Below are positions 36,427 through 46,093 of a stretch of DNA of 64,000 bases, one piece after another (within the stretch, counting starts at the first letter, position 1; every line of letters begins with the position of its first letter). Position numbers and translations under genes: made by a program. The notes beneath the pieces are model-generated. The model was not told the origin of the DNA and ran no database searches. It was given only the letters and a program-made list of their open reading frames with translations. The stretch comes from Amycolatopsis coloradensis (GTDB lineage: Bacteria; Actinomycetota; Actinomycetes; Mycobacteriales; Pseudonocardiaceae). The stretch spans positions 120,738 to 184,737 of the forward strand of contig NZ_MQUQ01000008.1 in NCBI RefSeq assembly GCF_001953865.1, written 5' to 3'.

Positions 36427-37001
36427 CAGGCTCCTCCTCGGTCGAGCCGGGGCACGCCCTGCCCTTGGTCCGTCTGCCCGAAGGCTCCGCCGAAAAAGAC
36501 GAGCGCGTCGTGCCCGGCGCCCACGGTGGACGCCAGGACCGACCCGACGAAGATGGAGTGGTCCCCACCCTGGTGCCCGTCGACCAGTTCGCACTCGAGC
36601 CAGGCGAGCGCGCCGGTCAGCAGAGGGGCGCCGGTACGCGGACCCGGTACCCACTCGACAGGGTCGAACTGGGCGGCGCCCAAGGGCCGCGACCGGCCGG
36701 CGAAGTACTTCGCCAGATCTTGTTGCCGGGCACCCAGCACGGATACGCCGAACGACCCGGTGGCGGTGATCGCCTCGTGCATCACCGCCGCCCGGGACAC
36801 ACAGCACAGCACCAGCGGCGGTTCGAGCGACACCGAGGTGAACGCGTTGGCGGTCATCCCGTGCACCCGTTCGCCCCCCGTGGTGAGGACCGTGACCCCG
36901 GTGGCGAACCGGGACATCGTCTCGCGGAACCGGGTGGGTACCGGGTTCCTGGCGAGTACCGGGGAGCCGCGCCCCGGCCCCGGTGTGACGTCGCCGCCCA
37001 T
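36426..37001 (-). CDS. Flavin reductase domain protein (enediyne E6-like)
   Basis: 191 residues from an ATG at 37001 sharing its A with the thioesterase TGA. The flavin reductase-like fold is clear: RFRETMSRFATGVTVLTTGG, then GMTANAFTSVSLEPPLVLCC, then FGVSVLGARQQDLAKYFAG, then ALAWLECELVDGHQGGDHSIFVG. Such enzymes give reduced flavin to two-component monooxygenases. Nine-membered enediyne clusters such as C-1027 carry an E6 gene of this family. Here the FAD-dependent enzyme at 57308 or an unseen monooxygenase could be its partner. Part of the pksE-E10-E6-carboxylase operon. Confidence 0.85.
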   Translation of the reverse strand: MGGDVTPGPGRGSPVLARNPVPTRFRETMSRFATGVTVLTTGGERVHGMTANAFTSVSLEPPLVLCCVSRAAVMHEAITATGSFGVSVLGARQQDLAKYFAGRSRPLGAAQFDPVEWVPGPRTGAPLLTGALAWLECELVDGHQGGDHSIFVGSVLASTVGAGHDALVFFGGAFGQTDQGQGVPRLDRGGA

Positions 37002-37450
37002 CAGGGGCTCACCGCCGCCGTCGACACCGCATAAGGCGCGAGCGCGTCGCGGAGCGCTTCAGGAACCCTTGTCGGGACTGTCGCCGTGTTGGGGCCTCGC
37101 ATGCAAGCGATGCGTTGACGGCCTCGGGCGACCAGCGTCTCTTCGCCGTCCCGCTCCAGCAGTACGTAGTCGAAGGTGAACTGGATCTGCGTCTGCGTCA
37201 GTTCCTCGAGCCGCATCCGCACCGCCAGTTCGTCGAAGGCGGTGATCTCCGCGAAGAACTCGCAATCGACCTTGAGCGTGAAGAGTTTGAGGTCGTCGCG
37301 CACCTCCTCCAGCACCGCCGGTGCCCTGTCTTTGAGGAACATCTCACGGCACCGTCCCTGCCAGCGCAGATAGTTCACGTAGTAGACGTTGCCGACCAGG
37401 TTCGTCTCCTCGAACCCGACGATATGACGGATCTCGTAGTACCCGGACAT
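37001..37450 (-). CDS. Enediyne thioesterase (TEBC/E10), hot-dog fold
   Basis: 149 residues, starting one base after the pksE stop with AAGGAG upstream. FEETNLVGNVYYVNYLRWQG and RCREMFL are the signature of enediyne thioesterases (CalE7/DynE7/SgcE10), a branch of the 4HBT hot-dog family that has Asn in place of the usual catalytic acid. The enzyme releases the polyketide chain from the PksE ACP. Together with PksE it makes the linear polyene precursor. The tight linkage (1-bp gap) is universal in enediyne clusters. Confidence 0.95.
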   Translation of the reverse strand: MSGYYEIRHIVGFEETNLVGNVYYVNYLRWQGRCREMFLKDRAPAVLEEVRDDLKLFTLKVDCEFFAEITAFDELAVRMRLEELTQTQIQFTFDYVLLERDGEETLVARGRQRIACMRGPNTATVPTRVPEALRDALAPYAVSTAAVSP

Positions 37451-37451
37451 G

Positions 37452-40400
37452 TCACCACTCCTTCCCCACCAGCACGGCGAACACCACCGGCTCGGCCACC
37501 CCGGAGATCGTCGTCACCCAGGTGGCGATGCGGGTGTCGCCGGCGGAAAGCACCGTCCAGCCGTGGGGCAGCACCCGGTCCACGGTCAGCGCCTGACCGG
37601 CCGAACCCGCTTTGCGCACACACTCGAGCGCGCTCCAGACGCGAGTGCCCGCCACCGCCTCGTCGTCCGCAGACAAGGAGCACAACAGGTCGCGGACCGC
37701 GACGCCGTCCGGCCCCAGGAGGCCCGCCCAGTCGGCTTCGGTGCGTGACAGAACCGTTTCGATGTCGCAACCCAGCCGTCCCTCGCCCACCACCGCCATG
37801 GTCAGCCCCGCGGTGTGGGAAGCCGAGATGACCGCGCCGTCGGTCTCGGGGCGCCCGTCAGGCCGGTACCGCACCTGGACGGGGCGGCCCAGCGCCCGGC
37901 TCACGGCGAGCTTCGTCTGCGCCCGCCGCTCCGCGGGCGGACCCGCGTCCGTCCGGACCGGGTCGGGTTCGACCACCACCGTGCGCCCACCCCCGAGCAC
38001 GTCTTCGAGGGAGCGTTCGAGATACGGCCCCAGCAGCGACGGCACCCACGGGCCGGCGCCGTCGCGTTTGCGGACCGCCCTGAGCTTGAGACCTTCCCAT
38101 CGTTCGACCAGGATCCCGACCTGGTCGCGGACGTCGATGTCGTAGATGTAGCTGTCCCCGTCCTGTGACCGCTCACGCGCGTCGAGAACGACGTACGGCG
38201 TGTTCTGGTCCTCCACTTCGGACAGATGGAGCCGGTCGACGCGTTCGGGCAGCAACGTCGCGTCGGGGACGCAGCACTGCAAAGCGTGCATCATCGTGTC
38301 CCGGGTGCCCGGGTCGGCCAGTACCAGTTCCTGCGGCAGGAACGGCGCGAACCACGCCGACGTCGAGCTCGTCGAGACCTCGGCGACGGCACGTCGCGCT
38401 CCGACGCGCCGGTAGGCCTGTAGTCGTTGGAACCGCTTTCCCTGGAACAGCACCCCGCCGTAGAGGTCGCTGACCGGTTCCACCGGGACCAGCGGCAAAC
38501 CGGGCTCGGCGCCGTCGACCGCCGCCATCAGCCGCGGACGCGGATACCGCAGGGTGGCCCGGAAGTGGTCGGCGCTGAAGCCCGTCTCGGCACTGCGGAT
38601 GACCACTTCCACCGTCGAGGCGTCCCGTACGAGCGCCGCGAACCGGACGGTCGTGACACCACCGGGGCGCACGACGATCGGGCGCAGGAACTCGGCGTTT
38701 TCGAGCAGCGGCGAGCTCCGGTGCCCGACGGCCGCGGCGCCGACCTGCGCCATCGCCTCCATGCCCAGCACCGCCGGGAACAGGTAGTCGCCGTCGAGAA
38801 GATGATCGGCGAGGTACGGGTCGCTGCCCGCGCTCAAGTCGGCTTCTGTGACGAGTTCGACATCCGGGTAGTGCACGAGAACCCGGTCGGTGAACCGGCG
38901 CAGCGGCAGTTCGGGGCGGGGCAGGTTCAGCGTCGGCTGCCCGCCGAGCCTGCCCGAAACCACCAGCACCGGTCCTGCCGACGGATCGCCCAGCACCTGG
39001 CGCAGCACCGCGATTCCCTCTTCGGTCGAGATCGGCGTGATGCCGTCGCGCATCAGCGCCTCCACCACGCCCAGCCGCTCCCCCATGCCCGCACCGGACC
39101 ACACCGACCACTCGAGCGCGAGCGCCCTGGCCCGCGGGTGCTCCCGCTGGAACCGCACGGTCAGCTCGGACATCCAGTCGTTGGCGGTGGCGTAATGCGC
39201 TTCCCCGCGTAAACCGGCACGGCCGATGACGCTGCCGAAGGTCAGCAGTAGCTTGAGCCGGTCCTGGTCGACCGCGGCCAGCACGTTCCGCAGCCCCGAG
39301 ACCTTCGGCGCCAAGGTCGCGCTGAACTCCTCCGGGGTCAGCGAGCCGATCGCGGCGGGCATGTTGCGCCCGGCGCCGTGGAGAACGGCCGTGACGGCAC
39401 CCAGGCCGGCTTTGATCCGGGCCACCCCGGCCGCGACCTCCGCCGCCGAGGTGACATCGACCTGTTCGTACTGGTACTCGACTCCCGCGGCGTCCATTCT
39501 GGACAGGTTCGCGGCGAGTTCGGTGTCCTCGTGCACCGCTGCCCTGCCGAACAGGGCCAGCCTGGCACCGCTGTCCATGGCGATGGCCAGCGCGCACTCG
39601 GCGGTGATGCCCTTGCCGCCCCCGGTCGCCAGCACCACGTCGGTGGTGTCCAAAGGGGACGGTCCGGCCCGGTCCGGCAGCATCGCGGTGAGCGCCGGTA
39701 CCGTCCGGGTGCCGTCCGCCGCGTAGCGCACCGCGGTGTATTCCGTGGTCGCGGCGACCTCGGTGGCCACCAGCGCTGCCGCCGCCTCGGCCGCGATCGC
39801 CGAGTCGTCGAAGGTGATCACGGTCGTGGGTGTGGCGCCCGACTCCAGGAACAGCGTCCTGGCCAGCCCGTCCGCACCCAGCCCGTGCTGGACCACCGCG
39901 AACCGGCTGCCCGCGGGCGCGGCCAGCGCCGCTCGTGCCGCTTCGAGGAACAGTCCCGAACGCGACTCGTCGCACTCGGGCGGCAGGCACAGCAGCACAC
40001 CCCCGCCGACGGCCGCGGCCTCGAGCGCCCTGCGCACGGGTCCGGCGAGGGGATGACCCGCCACCGTGTGAACGGTCCAGGAGCCGGGACCGGCGCTCGT
40101 CGTGTCGCCGGCCGCTGGGGCGGGTTCGGCGACTTCGCCGACAGAGAAGGCCCGCACCCAGGTCGCGACACCGGGCGGCTCCGTGTTGTCCGGCGACTCG
40201 TCCGCCTGCGCGGTCGCGGCCAGCTCGTCGATCATCTTCGCGAGTTCACCGATGCTCACCGTGGCGAAGTTCGTCGTCGCGGCCAGCGCCGGACGGCCAA
40301 GCTCCCTGGTCACGTCGTTGATCAGCTGGCCGACAGTGATCGAGCTCAGATGCAGGTCGTCGAGTGGATGAGTGTCCGGGCCGACGACGTCGGGCGGGAG

Positions 40401-43250
40401 TTCCAGCCGGTCGGCGACCAGTTTGCACAGCAGGTCGAGCGTCGACCGGCCGATATCGGACGCGAGGACCGCCGTCTCGGCGGGCGCCTCCTCCGGCAGC
40501 ATGGTCTGCCCGATCGAGCTTTCCGGGGCCTCCTCGCAGGGACTGGCCAGGAAGGTGAACCCGCCGTCGAGTGGGAACGGCCGGACGACCCGGCCCTCGA
40601 AGAGCGCCTCGGTGTCCACCGGCGCGCCCGCGGTGAACGCCGCCGCGACGATCCGCAGCAGCGGGATGAGTGACGGGTTGTCGGTGTCGAGGGACAGCAC
40701 CGGTTTACCCGGCGCGATCTCGGCCAGCAGGCCGCCGAGCACCCGGCCGGGCCCCAGCTCGAGCACCAGGTCGGCCTGGCCCGCGGCCTCGGCGGCCGCC
40801 TGGTGGAACCGCACCGGCGCCAGGACCTGCTCGCGCAGCAACGCCCGCAGGTCGGTCCCCGCGGTGAGGGCCGTGCCGGTCACGGTGGAGATCACCCGGC
40901 CGGTCAACGGCGCGAAGTCGAACTCGGCGAGACGCTCGGTCATCGCCTCGGCCGCGGGCGCGACGAGCGTTGAGTGGAACGCGTGGGAGACCGCGATCCG
41001 GGTGGCGGTGACCCCGGCCGCGGCCGCTCGGGCGCACACCCGCTCGATCGCCGCGACGGCACCGGACAGCACGGTCTGGGAGGGCCCGTTGAACCCGGCG
41101 ATGACGACGTCCTCGCCTTCGGCCAGCCGTGCCGCGTCGTCGGGGCCGGTCGCGAGACCCGCCATCGTGCCGCCACCGCGGCTGGCCGTGGCCATGACTT
41201 CGCCGCGCACCGCGGCCAGACGCAGCACCTGCGCGGTGTCCAGGGCACCGCCCCAATGCAGCGCGCTCAGTTCGCCGAGGCTGTGCCCCGCCGCGACAGC
41301 ACCTTCAATTCCGAGGCGCCGCAACACTTGTAGCGCGCCCACCGCTCCCGCCACGATCCTCGGCTGGGCGACCTGCGTCGCGACCTGGTCGCCGTTCCCG
41401 GACAACCCCACCGTCACGAAAGGCTCGTCGGCCTCTTCGAACCGCCGCCGGAGAGCTCCGGCAGTGCCCTTGCCCGAGCCCTGCCCCGGGAAGAGGAAAG
41501 CGATCGCCGGTGTGCGGGCCGGACGGCCGAGGAAGATGCCTTCACCCGGTTCGAAGACGGTGGCCTCCCCCGCGTCGATCCGGCCGAGCAGACCGGCGAG
41601 GCGCTTCTCCGCTTCTTCGGGGTTCGCCGCCACCACGGCGGCGCGGACGGCGGCGCCGGTGAGTTCACCGGCCAGAACCGCCGCGACGTCGGCCAGTTCG
41701 GCGAACGCGAGTTTGCCCGCGACCGCGGCGGCCCTCGCGATCCGCTCCCGCAGTTCCGCGGTGTCGGCCGCGTCGAACAGCCAGACCTCGGCGTCCTGGC
41801 GTCCGGCCACGGCGTTCGCGGTCCAGCCGTCCAGCTCGGCGCGGCGCGTGACACCACGCGGCTCCTCGACCGCGATGTGGGTGTTGATCCCGCCGAAGCC
41901 CATCGCCGAGACCCCGGCCCGTACAGGCTCGCTCGTGGGCCACAGTTCAGGGCTGTTCGGCAGGTACAGCGCGGCGGAGTCGTCGAGCAGCTTCGGATGC
42001 GGTTCGCCGAACCCGGTGCCCGGCGGGATGACCTGGTGATACACCGCGAGAGACGCCTTGATCAGGCCGGCGACCCCGGCAGCGGCCTTGGTGTGCCCGA
42101 GGTTGCCCTTCACGGTGCTGAGCGCGGCCGGACGGGCCGACGGCTTCGCGTCCCGGCGTGCCGAAGACAGCGCGTCGATTTCCGTGGCGTCGCCGAGAGC
42201 GGTCCCGGTGCCGTGCCCCTCGAAGTAGGAGACCGACTCCAGCCCGTAGCCCGCCCGGCGGTAGGCGCGCGAGAGCGCGAGCCGGTGGCCGTCCGCCTCG
42301 GGCCGGGTGATCCCGCCCTTGCCGTCGGAGGAGACACCCCAGCCGGTGATCGTGGCGTAGATCCGCTTCCCTTGCTCGATCGCGTCGGACTCCCGCATCA
42401 GCACCAGCTGTCCCGACCCCTCCCCCGGCCAGAAACCGTTGGAGTCCTTGGAATAGACCTTCATCTCGCTCTTGGCGAGCGCACCGGTCTTCGCGAACCC
42501 GATCACCTCGAAGGGATCGATGGACAGGTCGACACCACCGGCCAGCACGACGTCGAGGTCACCGTCCTCCAGCGCCTTCGCCGCCGTGGCGACGGACAGC
42601 AGCGAGGAGGAGCACGCGCCGTCGACCGTGTAGCCGCCACCGCGCAGGTCGAAGTGGTTGCAGATCCGGCCGGCGATGGTGTTCGCCAGTCCCCCGGCCA
42701 GCGAGTCCTCGTTGATCGGCGGGAACGGTTCCTTGTAGCGGGTTTCGAACTCGCGGAGGAATTCGCCCGACTCTTCCGGGGTCCATCCCTTGTCGGCCAG
42801 TGCCGCCGCGAGCGTCCGGCGGACGTACGGCCAGCGGAGCCGCATGATGTTGGCGCGGGAGAACTCCCCGGTGAGACTGTTGCCGAGAACGACGCCCGTC
42901 GACTGCCGCGGAAGCCCCTCACCGTCGGCGTAACCCGCGTCGGTCAGCGCCTGCGCGGCGACGTCGAGTGCGAGCCAGTGGGTCAGATCCGTCGCGCGGT
43001 AGGTTCCACCGGACACCTTGTAACGTGCCCGGTCGAACTCGAAGTCGCGCAGCACAGCGGCTTTCGCCGAATAGAACCGGTCCGGCGCCGCCGGGTCCGG
43101 CGAGTAGTAGTCCGCGTGGTTCATCCGCTCGTCCGGCAGCCGCCGGAAGGCTCGGCGTCCTGCCAGCACGTTCTCCCACAGTTCGCGGGGCGAGCCCGCG
43201 TCCGGGTAGCACAGCCCGATACCGACGATCGCGATCCTGGTACTGCTCAC
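37452..43250 (-). CDS. pksE: Enediyne iterative polyketide synthase PksE
   Basis: 1932 residues from the GTG at 43250 with GGAGGTG just upstream; the frame is open to 43415 but has no homology. Domains in order: KS (~1-445) with Cys213 in VDGACSSSLLSV, His346 in EGHGTGT and His386 in KGNLGHTKAAAG; AT (~500-880) with Ser657 in AAGHSLGELSAL; ACP (~940-1010) with Ser970 in DDLHLSSITVGQL; KR (~1190-1390) with LATGGGKGITAECA near 1205; DH (~1440-1690) with DHLLDGDYLFPAVLG near 1482; and a C-terminal phosphopantetheinyl transferase (~1720-1932) with EGRLGCDIETV near 1829 and WSALECVRKAG. All sites look intact. It iteratively builds the polyene of the enediyne core and pantetheinylates its own ACP. 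Confidence 0.97.
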   Translation of the reverse strand: MSSTRIAIVGIGLCYPDAGSPRELWENVLAGRRAFRRLPDERMNHADYYSPDPAAPDRFYSAKAAVLRDFEFDRARYKVSGGTYRATDLTHWLALDVAAQALTDAGYADGEGLPRQSTGVVLGNSLTGEFSRANIMRLRWPYVRRTLAAALADKGWTPEESGEFLREFETRYKEPFPPINEDSLAGGLANTIAGRICNHFDLRGGGYTVDGACSSSLLSVATAAKALEDGDLDVVLAGGVDLSIDPFEVIGFAKTGALAKSEMKVYSKDSNGFWPGEGSGQLVLMRESDAIEQGKRIYATITGWGVSSDGKGGITRPEADGHRLALSRAYRRAGYGLESVSYFEGHGTGTALGDATEIDALSSARRDAKPSARPAALSTVKGNLGHTKAAAGVAGLIKASLAVYHQVIPPGTGFGEPHPKLLDDSAALYLPNSPELWPTSEPVRAGVSAMGFGGINTHIAVEEPRGVTRRAELDGWTANAVAGRQDAEVWLFDAADTAELRERIARAAAVAGKLAFAELADVAAVLAGELTGAAVRAAVVAANPEEAEKRLAGLLGRIDAGEATVFEPGEGIFLGRPARTPAIAFLFPGQGSGKGTAGALRRRFEEADEPFVTVGLSGNGDQVATQVAQPRIVAGAVGALQVLRRLGIEGAVAAGHSLGELSALHWGGALDTAQVLRLAAVRGEVMATASRGGGTMAGLATGPDDAARLAEGEDVVIAGFNGPSQTVLSGAVAAIERVCARAAAAGVTATRIAVSHAFHSTLVAPAAEAMTERLAEFDFAPLTGRVISTVTGTALTAGTDLRALLREQVLAPVRFHQAAAEAAGQADLVLELGPGRVLGGLLAEIAPGKPVLSLDTDNPSLIPLLRIVAAAFTAGAPVDTEALFEGRVVRPFPLDGGFTFLASPCEEAPESSIGQTMLPEEAPAETAVLASDIGRSTLDLLCKLVADRLELPPDVVGPDTHPLDDLHLSSITVGQLINDVTRELGRPALAATTNFATVSIGELAKMIDELAATAQADESPDNTEPPGVATWVRAFSVGEVAEPAPAAGDTTSAGPGSWTVHTVAGHPLAGPVRRALEAAAVGGGVLLCLPPECDESRSGLFLEAARAALAAPAGSRFAVVQHGLGADGLARTLFLESGATPTTVITFDDSAIAAEAAAALVATEVAATTEYTAVRYAADGTRTVPALTAMLPDRAGPSPLDTTDVVLATGGGKGITAECALAIAMDSGARLALFGRAAVHEDTELAANLSRMDAAGVEYQYEQVDVTSAAEVAAGVARIKAGLGAVTAVLHGAGRNMPAAIGSLTPEEFSATLAPKVSGLRNVLAAVDQDRLKLLLTFGSVIGRAGLRGEAHYATANDWMSELTVRFQREHPRARALALEWSVWSGAGMGERLGVVEALMRDGITPISTEEGIAVLRQVLGDPSAGPVLVVSGRLGGQPTLNLPRPELPLRRFTDRVLVHYPDVELVTEADLSAGSDPYLADHLLDGDYLFPAVLGMEAMAQVGAAAVGHRSSPLLENAEFLRPIVVRPGGVTTVRFAALVRDASTVEVVIRSAETGFSADHFRATLRYPRPRLMAAVDGAEPGLPLVPVEPVSDLYGGVLFQGKRFQRLQAYRRVGARRAVAEVSTSSTSAWFAPFLPQELVLADPGTRDTMMHALQCCVPDATLLPERVDRLHLSEVEDQNTPYVVLDARERSQDGDSYIYDIDVRDQVGILVERWEGLKLRAVRKRDGAGPWVPSLLGPYLERSLEDVLGGGRTVVVEPDPVRTDAGPPAERRAQTKLAVSRALGRPVQVRYRPDGRPETDGAVISASHTAGLTMAVVGEGRLGCDIETVLSRTEADWAGLLGPDGVAVRDLLCSLSADDEAVAGTRVWSALECVRKAGSAGQALTVDRVLPHGWTVLSAGDTRIATWVTTISGVAEPVVFAVLVGKEW

Positions 43251-44008
43251 GCTTTCACCACCTCCACGGTGATTGCCCGTTGACCGGCCGGTTCCACCGC
43301 CATCGATCCGCCTCGGCCGGCATTCGTTTAATCGCGATGGAACGCAGAACATGGATCCCCTTACTCGGTGCGGAGAATTCCATTCGGCACGCGGCGACGG
43401 CGGATCGACACTCACCGGCGGCGTGCACCCTTGATGCCCTCAGTCTGCCCCAGGCAGGCGAAACCTCCGCCTTCAGCCGTGCCCACCGAAACGACGGACA
43501 AGTCACAACAATGTTCTCGAATTAATCGCGAAACCCGCCGGCGTACGCGACGACCCGCCCGGGACTCCTTCGGAGCACTTTCCCCGGACGAGTGACCGAG
43601 CGTCACACAAGGATTCGCCGTTCACCCGTTTTCCGGGCGCTCCCACCCGATAGTCGCAACGGCGTCCCGTTTGGCCGAGCGGCCTGACCAGGCGATGCTC
43701 ACTGAAAGCGATCCCGCTGGGCCGTTCGCCTGCCTAACGACTTCACGTCTGCCCTTGTTCGCGACGACCATTCGAAACAAATGCGGAAGTCGGTAGCATG
43801 GATCACTCGGCCGCGCGAAGTGGGGCGGCCGCATCGAAACACAAGGGGCATTTCCCCCGGTTCCCGCCTGTCGCGGAAACACCTTCTGCCACCGCGTGTT
43901 CATCCACGTGGCACGCGCTCCTGACAATTGAATCCAAAAGAAGAAGCGGGCATGGCTTGAGATGACGCCACCGACCGCTTGAGCCACGATCGCTTATCAG
44001 GAGGAACC
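43251..44008. promoter_or_regulatory. 758-bp divergent control region of the enediyne core
   Basis: This gap separates pksE (leftward) from unbL (rightward). No protein-like ORF was found. The decamer TTAATCGCGA occurs at 43328-43337 and 43522-43531, either side of a 190-bp interval, and may mark promoter or regulator sites. GC is lower than in the flanks near 43495-43530 and 43890-43950. CTTATCAGGAGGAACC immediately precedes the unbL ATG. Both core operons must be controlled from here. Confidence 0.5.
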
Positions 44009-45013
44009 ATGCCCACCACATCAGGTTCACTGCGCAGACTCGTCCTGACCCCCGCGTTGAGTGAAGTCTCCTTCGCCACCCGCGGTTTCGACGTGACGGA
44101 TTCCGACGCCGTCCGCAGGCTGGAAGCGATACCGCAGGCGGTCGTCTGCGGATTCGAATGGGGTATAGACACGCGAAGCCTGTGGGAGCTCGAACGCAAA
44201 CTCGAGCTGATCGAACCGGAAATGCGTGGATTCGCCTACGAGGGAGCCACCATGGCGTTCACCGTGCTCGACGCGATGGGCGGCGGGCACCGCACCCGCG
44301 ACCTCCTCCGGGGGCCGGGGGCACCGCATCTCCTGCTCGCCTACATCGGGATCGGTTTCGCCATGGCGAAACTGCCGAGAATGCTGTGGAAGAAGGTACT
44401 GCCGTCACTGGACGACTCGCTGTTCCACCCGGCCATGAGCTGGCTGGCGGTCGACGGTTACGGGTTCGATCTCGCCTACTTCGACAAGAAACGCTGGGTG
44501 GACCGCCAGGAGGTACCCAAGCCCTATCCCTGGCAGGGGACGCCGGACTACTTCACCCGCGCGGTGGACCAGGGCATCGGCCGGGCGCTGTGGTTCATGC
44601 ACGGCGGGGCCCCGGAGGCGGTGACGGCCGCCGTCACCAGGTTCCCCGACCCGCGCCACGCCGATCTCTGGTCGGGCGTCGGCCTGGCCGCCACTTTCGC
44701 CGGCGGGTGCGCTGAATCCGGCCTGATCGCGCTGAGAAAGGCATCCGGCGGCCATGCGGCGTCGGTGGCGGTGGGGTCGGTCTTCGCGGTCAGTGCCCGC
44801 ACACTGGCGGGATACAGCCCGCCGCACACCGAAGTCGCCAGCAGGGCCTTGACCGGCCGCGGCCCCGGCGAACTGCTCGAAGTGGCGGGCGCGACAGCCG
44901 TCACCACCGGCGAGAACGGCGTGCCCGCCTACGAACTCTGGCGACGCGGGATCCGTGACAAGTTCGCGGAACCGGCCACGCCACGGGAAAAGCTGTCCCG
45001 TTCCGAAAAGTAG
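44009..45013 (+). CDS. unbL: DUF1702 enediyne protein (UnbL/E3-like), first copy
   Basis: 334 residues from the ATG at 44009 (AGGAGGA upstream). Signatures are MRGFAYEGATMAFTVLDAM, LLAYIGIGFAMAKLPRMLW, LAVDGYGFDLAYFDKKRW and DQGIGRALWF, then HADLWSGVGLAATFAGG. DUF1702 is one of the proteins conserved in every enediyne cassette (UnbL), needed after the PKS for core formation, but its reaction is unknown. It is followed by a clear paralogue at 45116, then unbV and unbU on the same strand. Confidence 0.93.
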   Translation: MPTTSGSLRRLVLTPALSEVSFATRGFDVTDSDAVRRLEAIPQAVVCGFEWGIDTRSLWELERKLELIEPEMRGFAYEGATMAFTVLDAMGGGHRTRDLLRGPGAPHLLLAYIGIGFAMAKLPRMLWKKVLPSLDDSLFHPAMSWLAVDGYGFDLAYFDKKRWVDRQEVPKPYPWQGTPDYFTRAVDQGIGRALWFMHGGAPEAVTAAVTRFPDPRHADLWSGVGLAATFAGGCAESGLIALRKASGGHAASVAVGSVFAVSARTLAGYSPPHTEVASRALTGRGPGELLEVAGATAVTTGENGVPAYELWRRGIRDKFAEPATPREKLSRSEK

Positions 45014-45115
45014 AAAACCCGAAAAGCAGAAAACCTCGACCCGGTGCCCGCGGCACCGGAATCAGCATGCTGCCCGAAAAACGAATCGCATTCCAGTCCA
45101 CGAGCGGAGAATCCA

Positions 45116-46090
45116 TTGGCCGCCATGTTCAGAGCACTCAGGCGACAAATCCTGACACCAGGTGTCAAGGCGACACAGGTCGAAACACGCGGATTTCACG
45201 TGAAGACAGCGGCCAGCAAGGACTTGCTGGAAACCGTGGGTAGAACATTCCTCACCGGGTACGGATTCGCCGCGGAGGCTCGTACGGTCGCCGAGGCGGA
45301 GACCGAACTGGAACAGGTGCCGTCACGCTTCCGCGGTTTCGCCTACGAAGGCGCGGCGATGGGCTTCGCCGTCATGGACGCGTTGCCCCTGACCAGCGGC
45401 CGCCGGGTCCTCGACGCGCTGGCCGCCCGAAGCTCACAACACGTCTACATGGCCTACATCGGCGTGGGGTGGGCGCTGGCGAGGCTTCCCCGGTTCCTCT
45501 GGCCCGACATCACCGCGTACGACCCGTTGCTGCGCTGGCTCCTCCTCGACGGCTACGGGTTCCACCAGGCCTACTTCCACACCACCAAGTACGTCGGGGA
45601 ACAGTTCGTCGACAGCGCGTTCTCCTGGCCGGACGAACCGGCCTCGTATGCCGACCGGGTACTCGACCAGGGCATCGGACGGGCTTTGTGGTTCGTCTGC
45701 GGCACGGACGCCGAACGGGTCTGCACCCAGATCGAAGGGTTCGCGCCACGGCGGCACGAAGACCTCTACAGCGGAGCGGCCCTCGCGGCCACCTACGCGG
45801 GCGGCGTGGACAGGGAAGAACTCCAACTGCTGCGGAAGCGGTCTGGCGAGCACTGGCCACTTGTCGCGCAGGCCAGCGCCTTCGCCGCCGAAGCCCGCGT
45901 CCGGGCGGGACTGGTGGTCCCGCACACCGGCGTCGCCACCGAGATCCTCTGCGGCATGAACCCGCACGATGCCGCCGAACTCACCGTCCGCGCCCGCCCG
46001 GGCTCGGCCGAGCCACAGGCCGGAGTCGCCGCCTACGAGATCTGGCGCCGGCAGACAGCCGACCAATTCGTCTCTCTCGGAAGGTGCTGA
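45116..46090 (+). CDS. DUF1702 enediyne protein, second tandem copy
   Basis: 324 residues from a TTG at 45116, with GGAG six bases upstream; an ATG at 45125 is the alternative. Shared blocks with the first copy: RGFAYEGAAMGFAVMDAL, YMAYIGVGWALARLPRFLW, LLLDGYGFHQAYFH, LDQGIGRALWFVCG and HEDLYSGAALAATYAGG. Divergence elsewhere is high, so the duplication is old, not a recent artefact. The two may form a heteromer or have split roles. Only 3 bases separate it from unbV. Confidence 0.93.
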   Translation: MAAMFRALRRQILTPGVKATQVETRGFHVKTAASKDLLETVGRTFLTGYGFAAEARTVAEAETELEQVPSRFRGFAYEGAAMGFAVMDALPLTSGRRVLDALAARSSQHVYMAYIGVGWALARLPRFLWPDITAYDPLLRWLLLDGYGFHQAYFHTTKYVGEQFVDSAFSWPDEPASYADRVLDQGIGRALWFVCGTDAERVCTQIEGFAPRRHEDLYSGAALAATYAGGVDREELQLLRKRSGEHWPLVAQASAFAAEARVRAGLVVPHTGVATEILCGMNPHDAAELTVRARPGSAEPQAGVAAYEIWRRQTADQFVSLGRC

Positions 46091-46093
46091 CCG

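Noticed and set aside
43251..43415. N-terminal extension of pksE to 43415
   Set aside because: The first 55 residues have no KS homology, and GTG at 43250 has a strong ribosome-binding site.
43622..43987. 121-codon reverse-strand frame in the pksE-unbL gap, tested as a possible apoprotein
   Set aside because: It has no signal peptide, is Arg/Trp-rich and lacks any enediyne apoprotein pattern; it looks like a random open frame.
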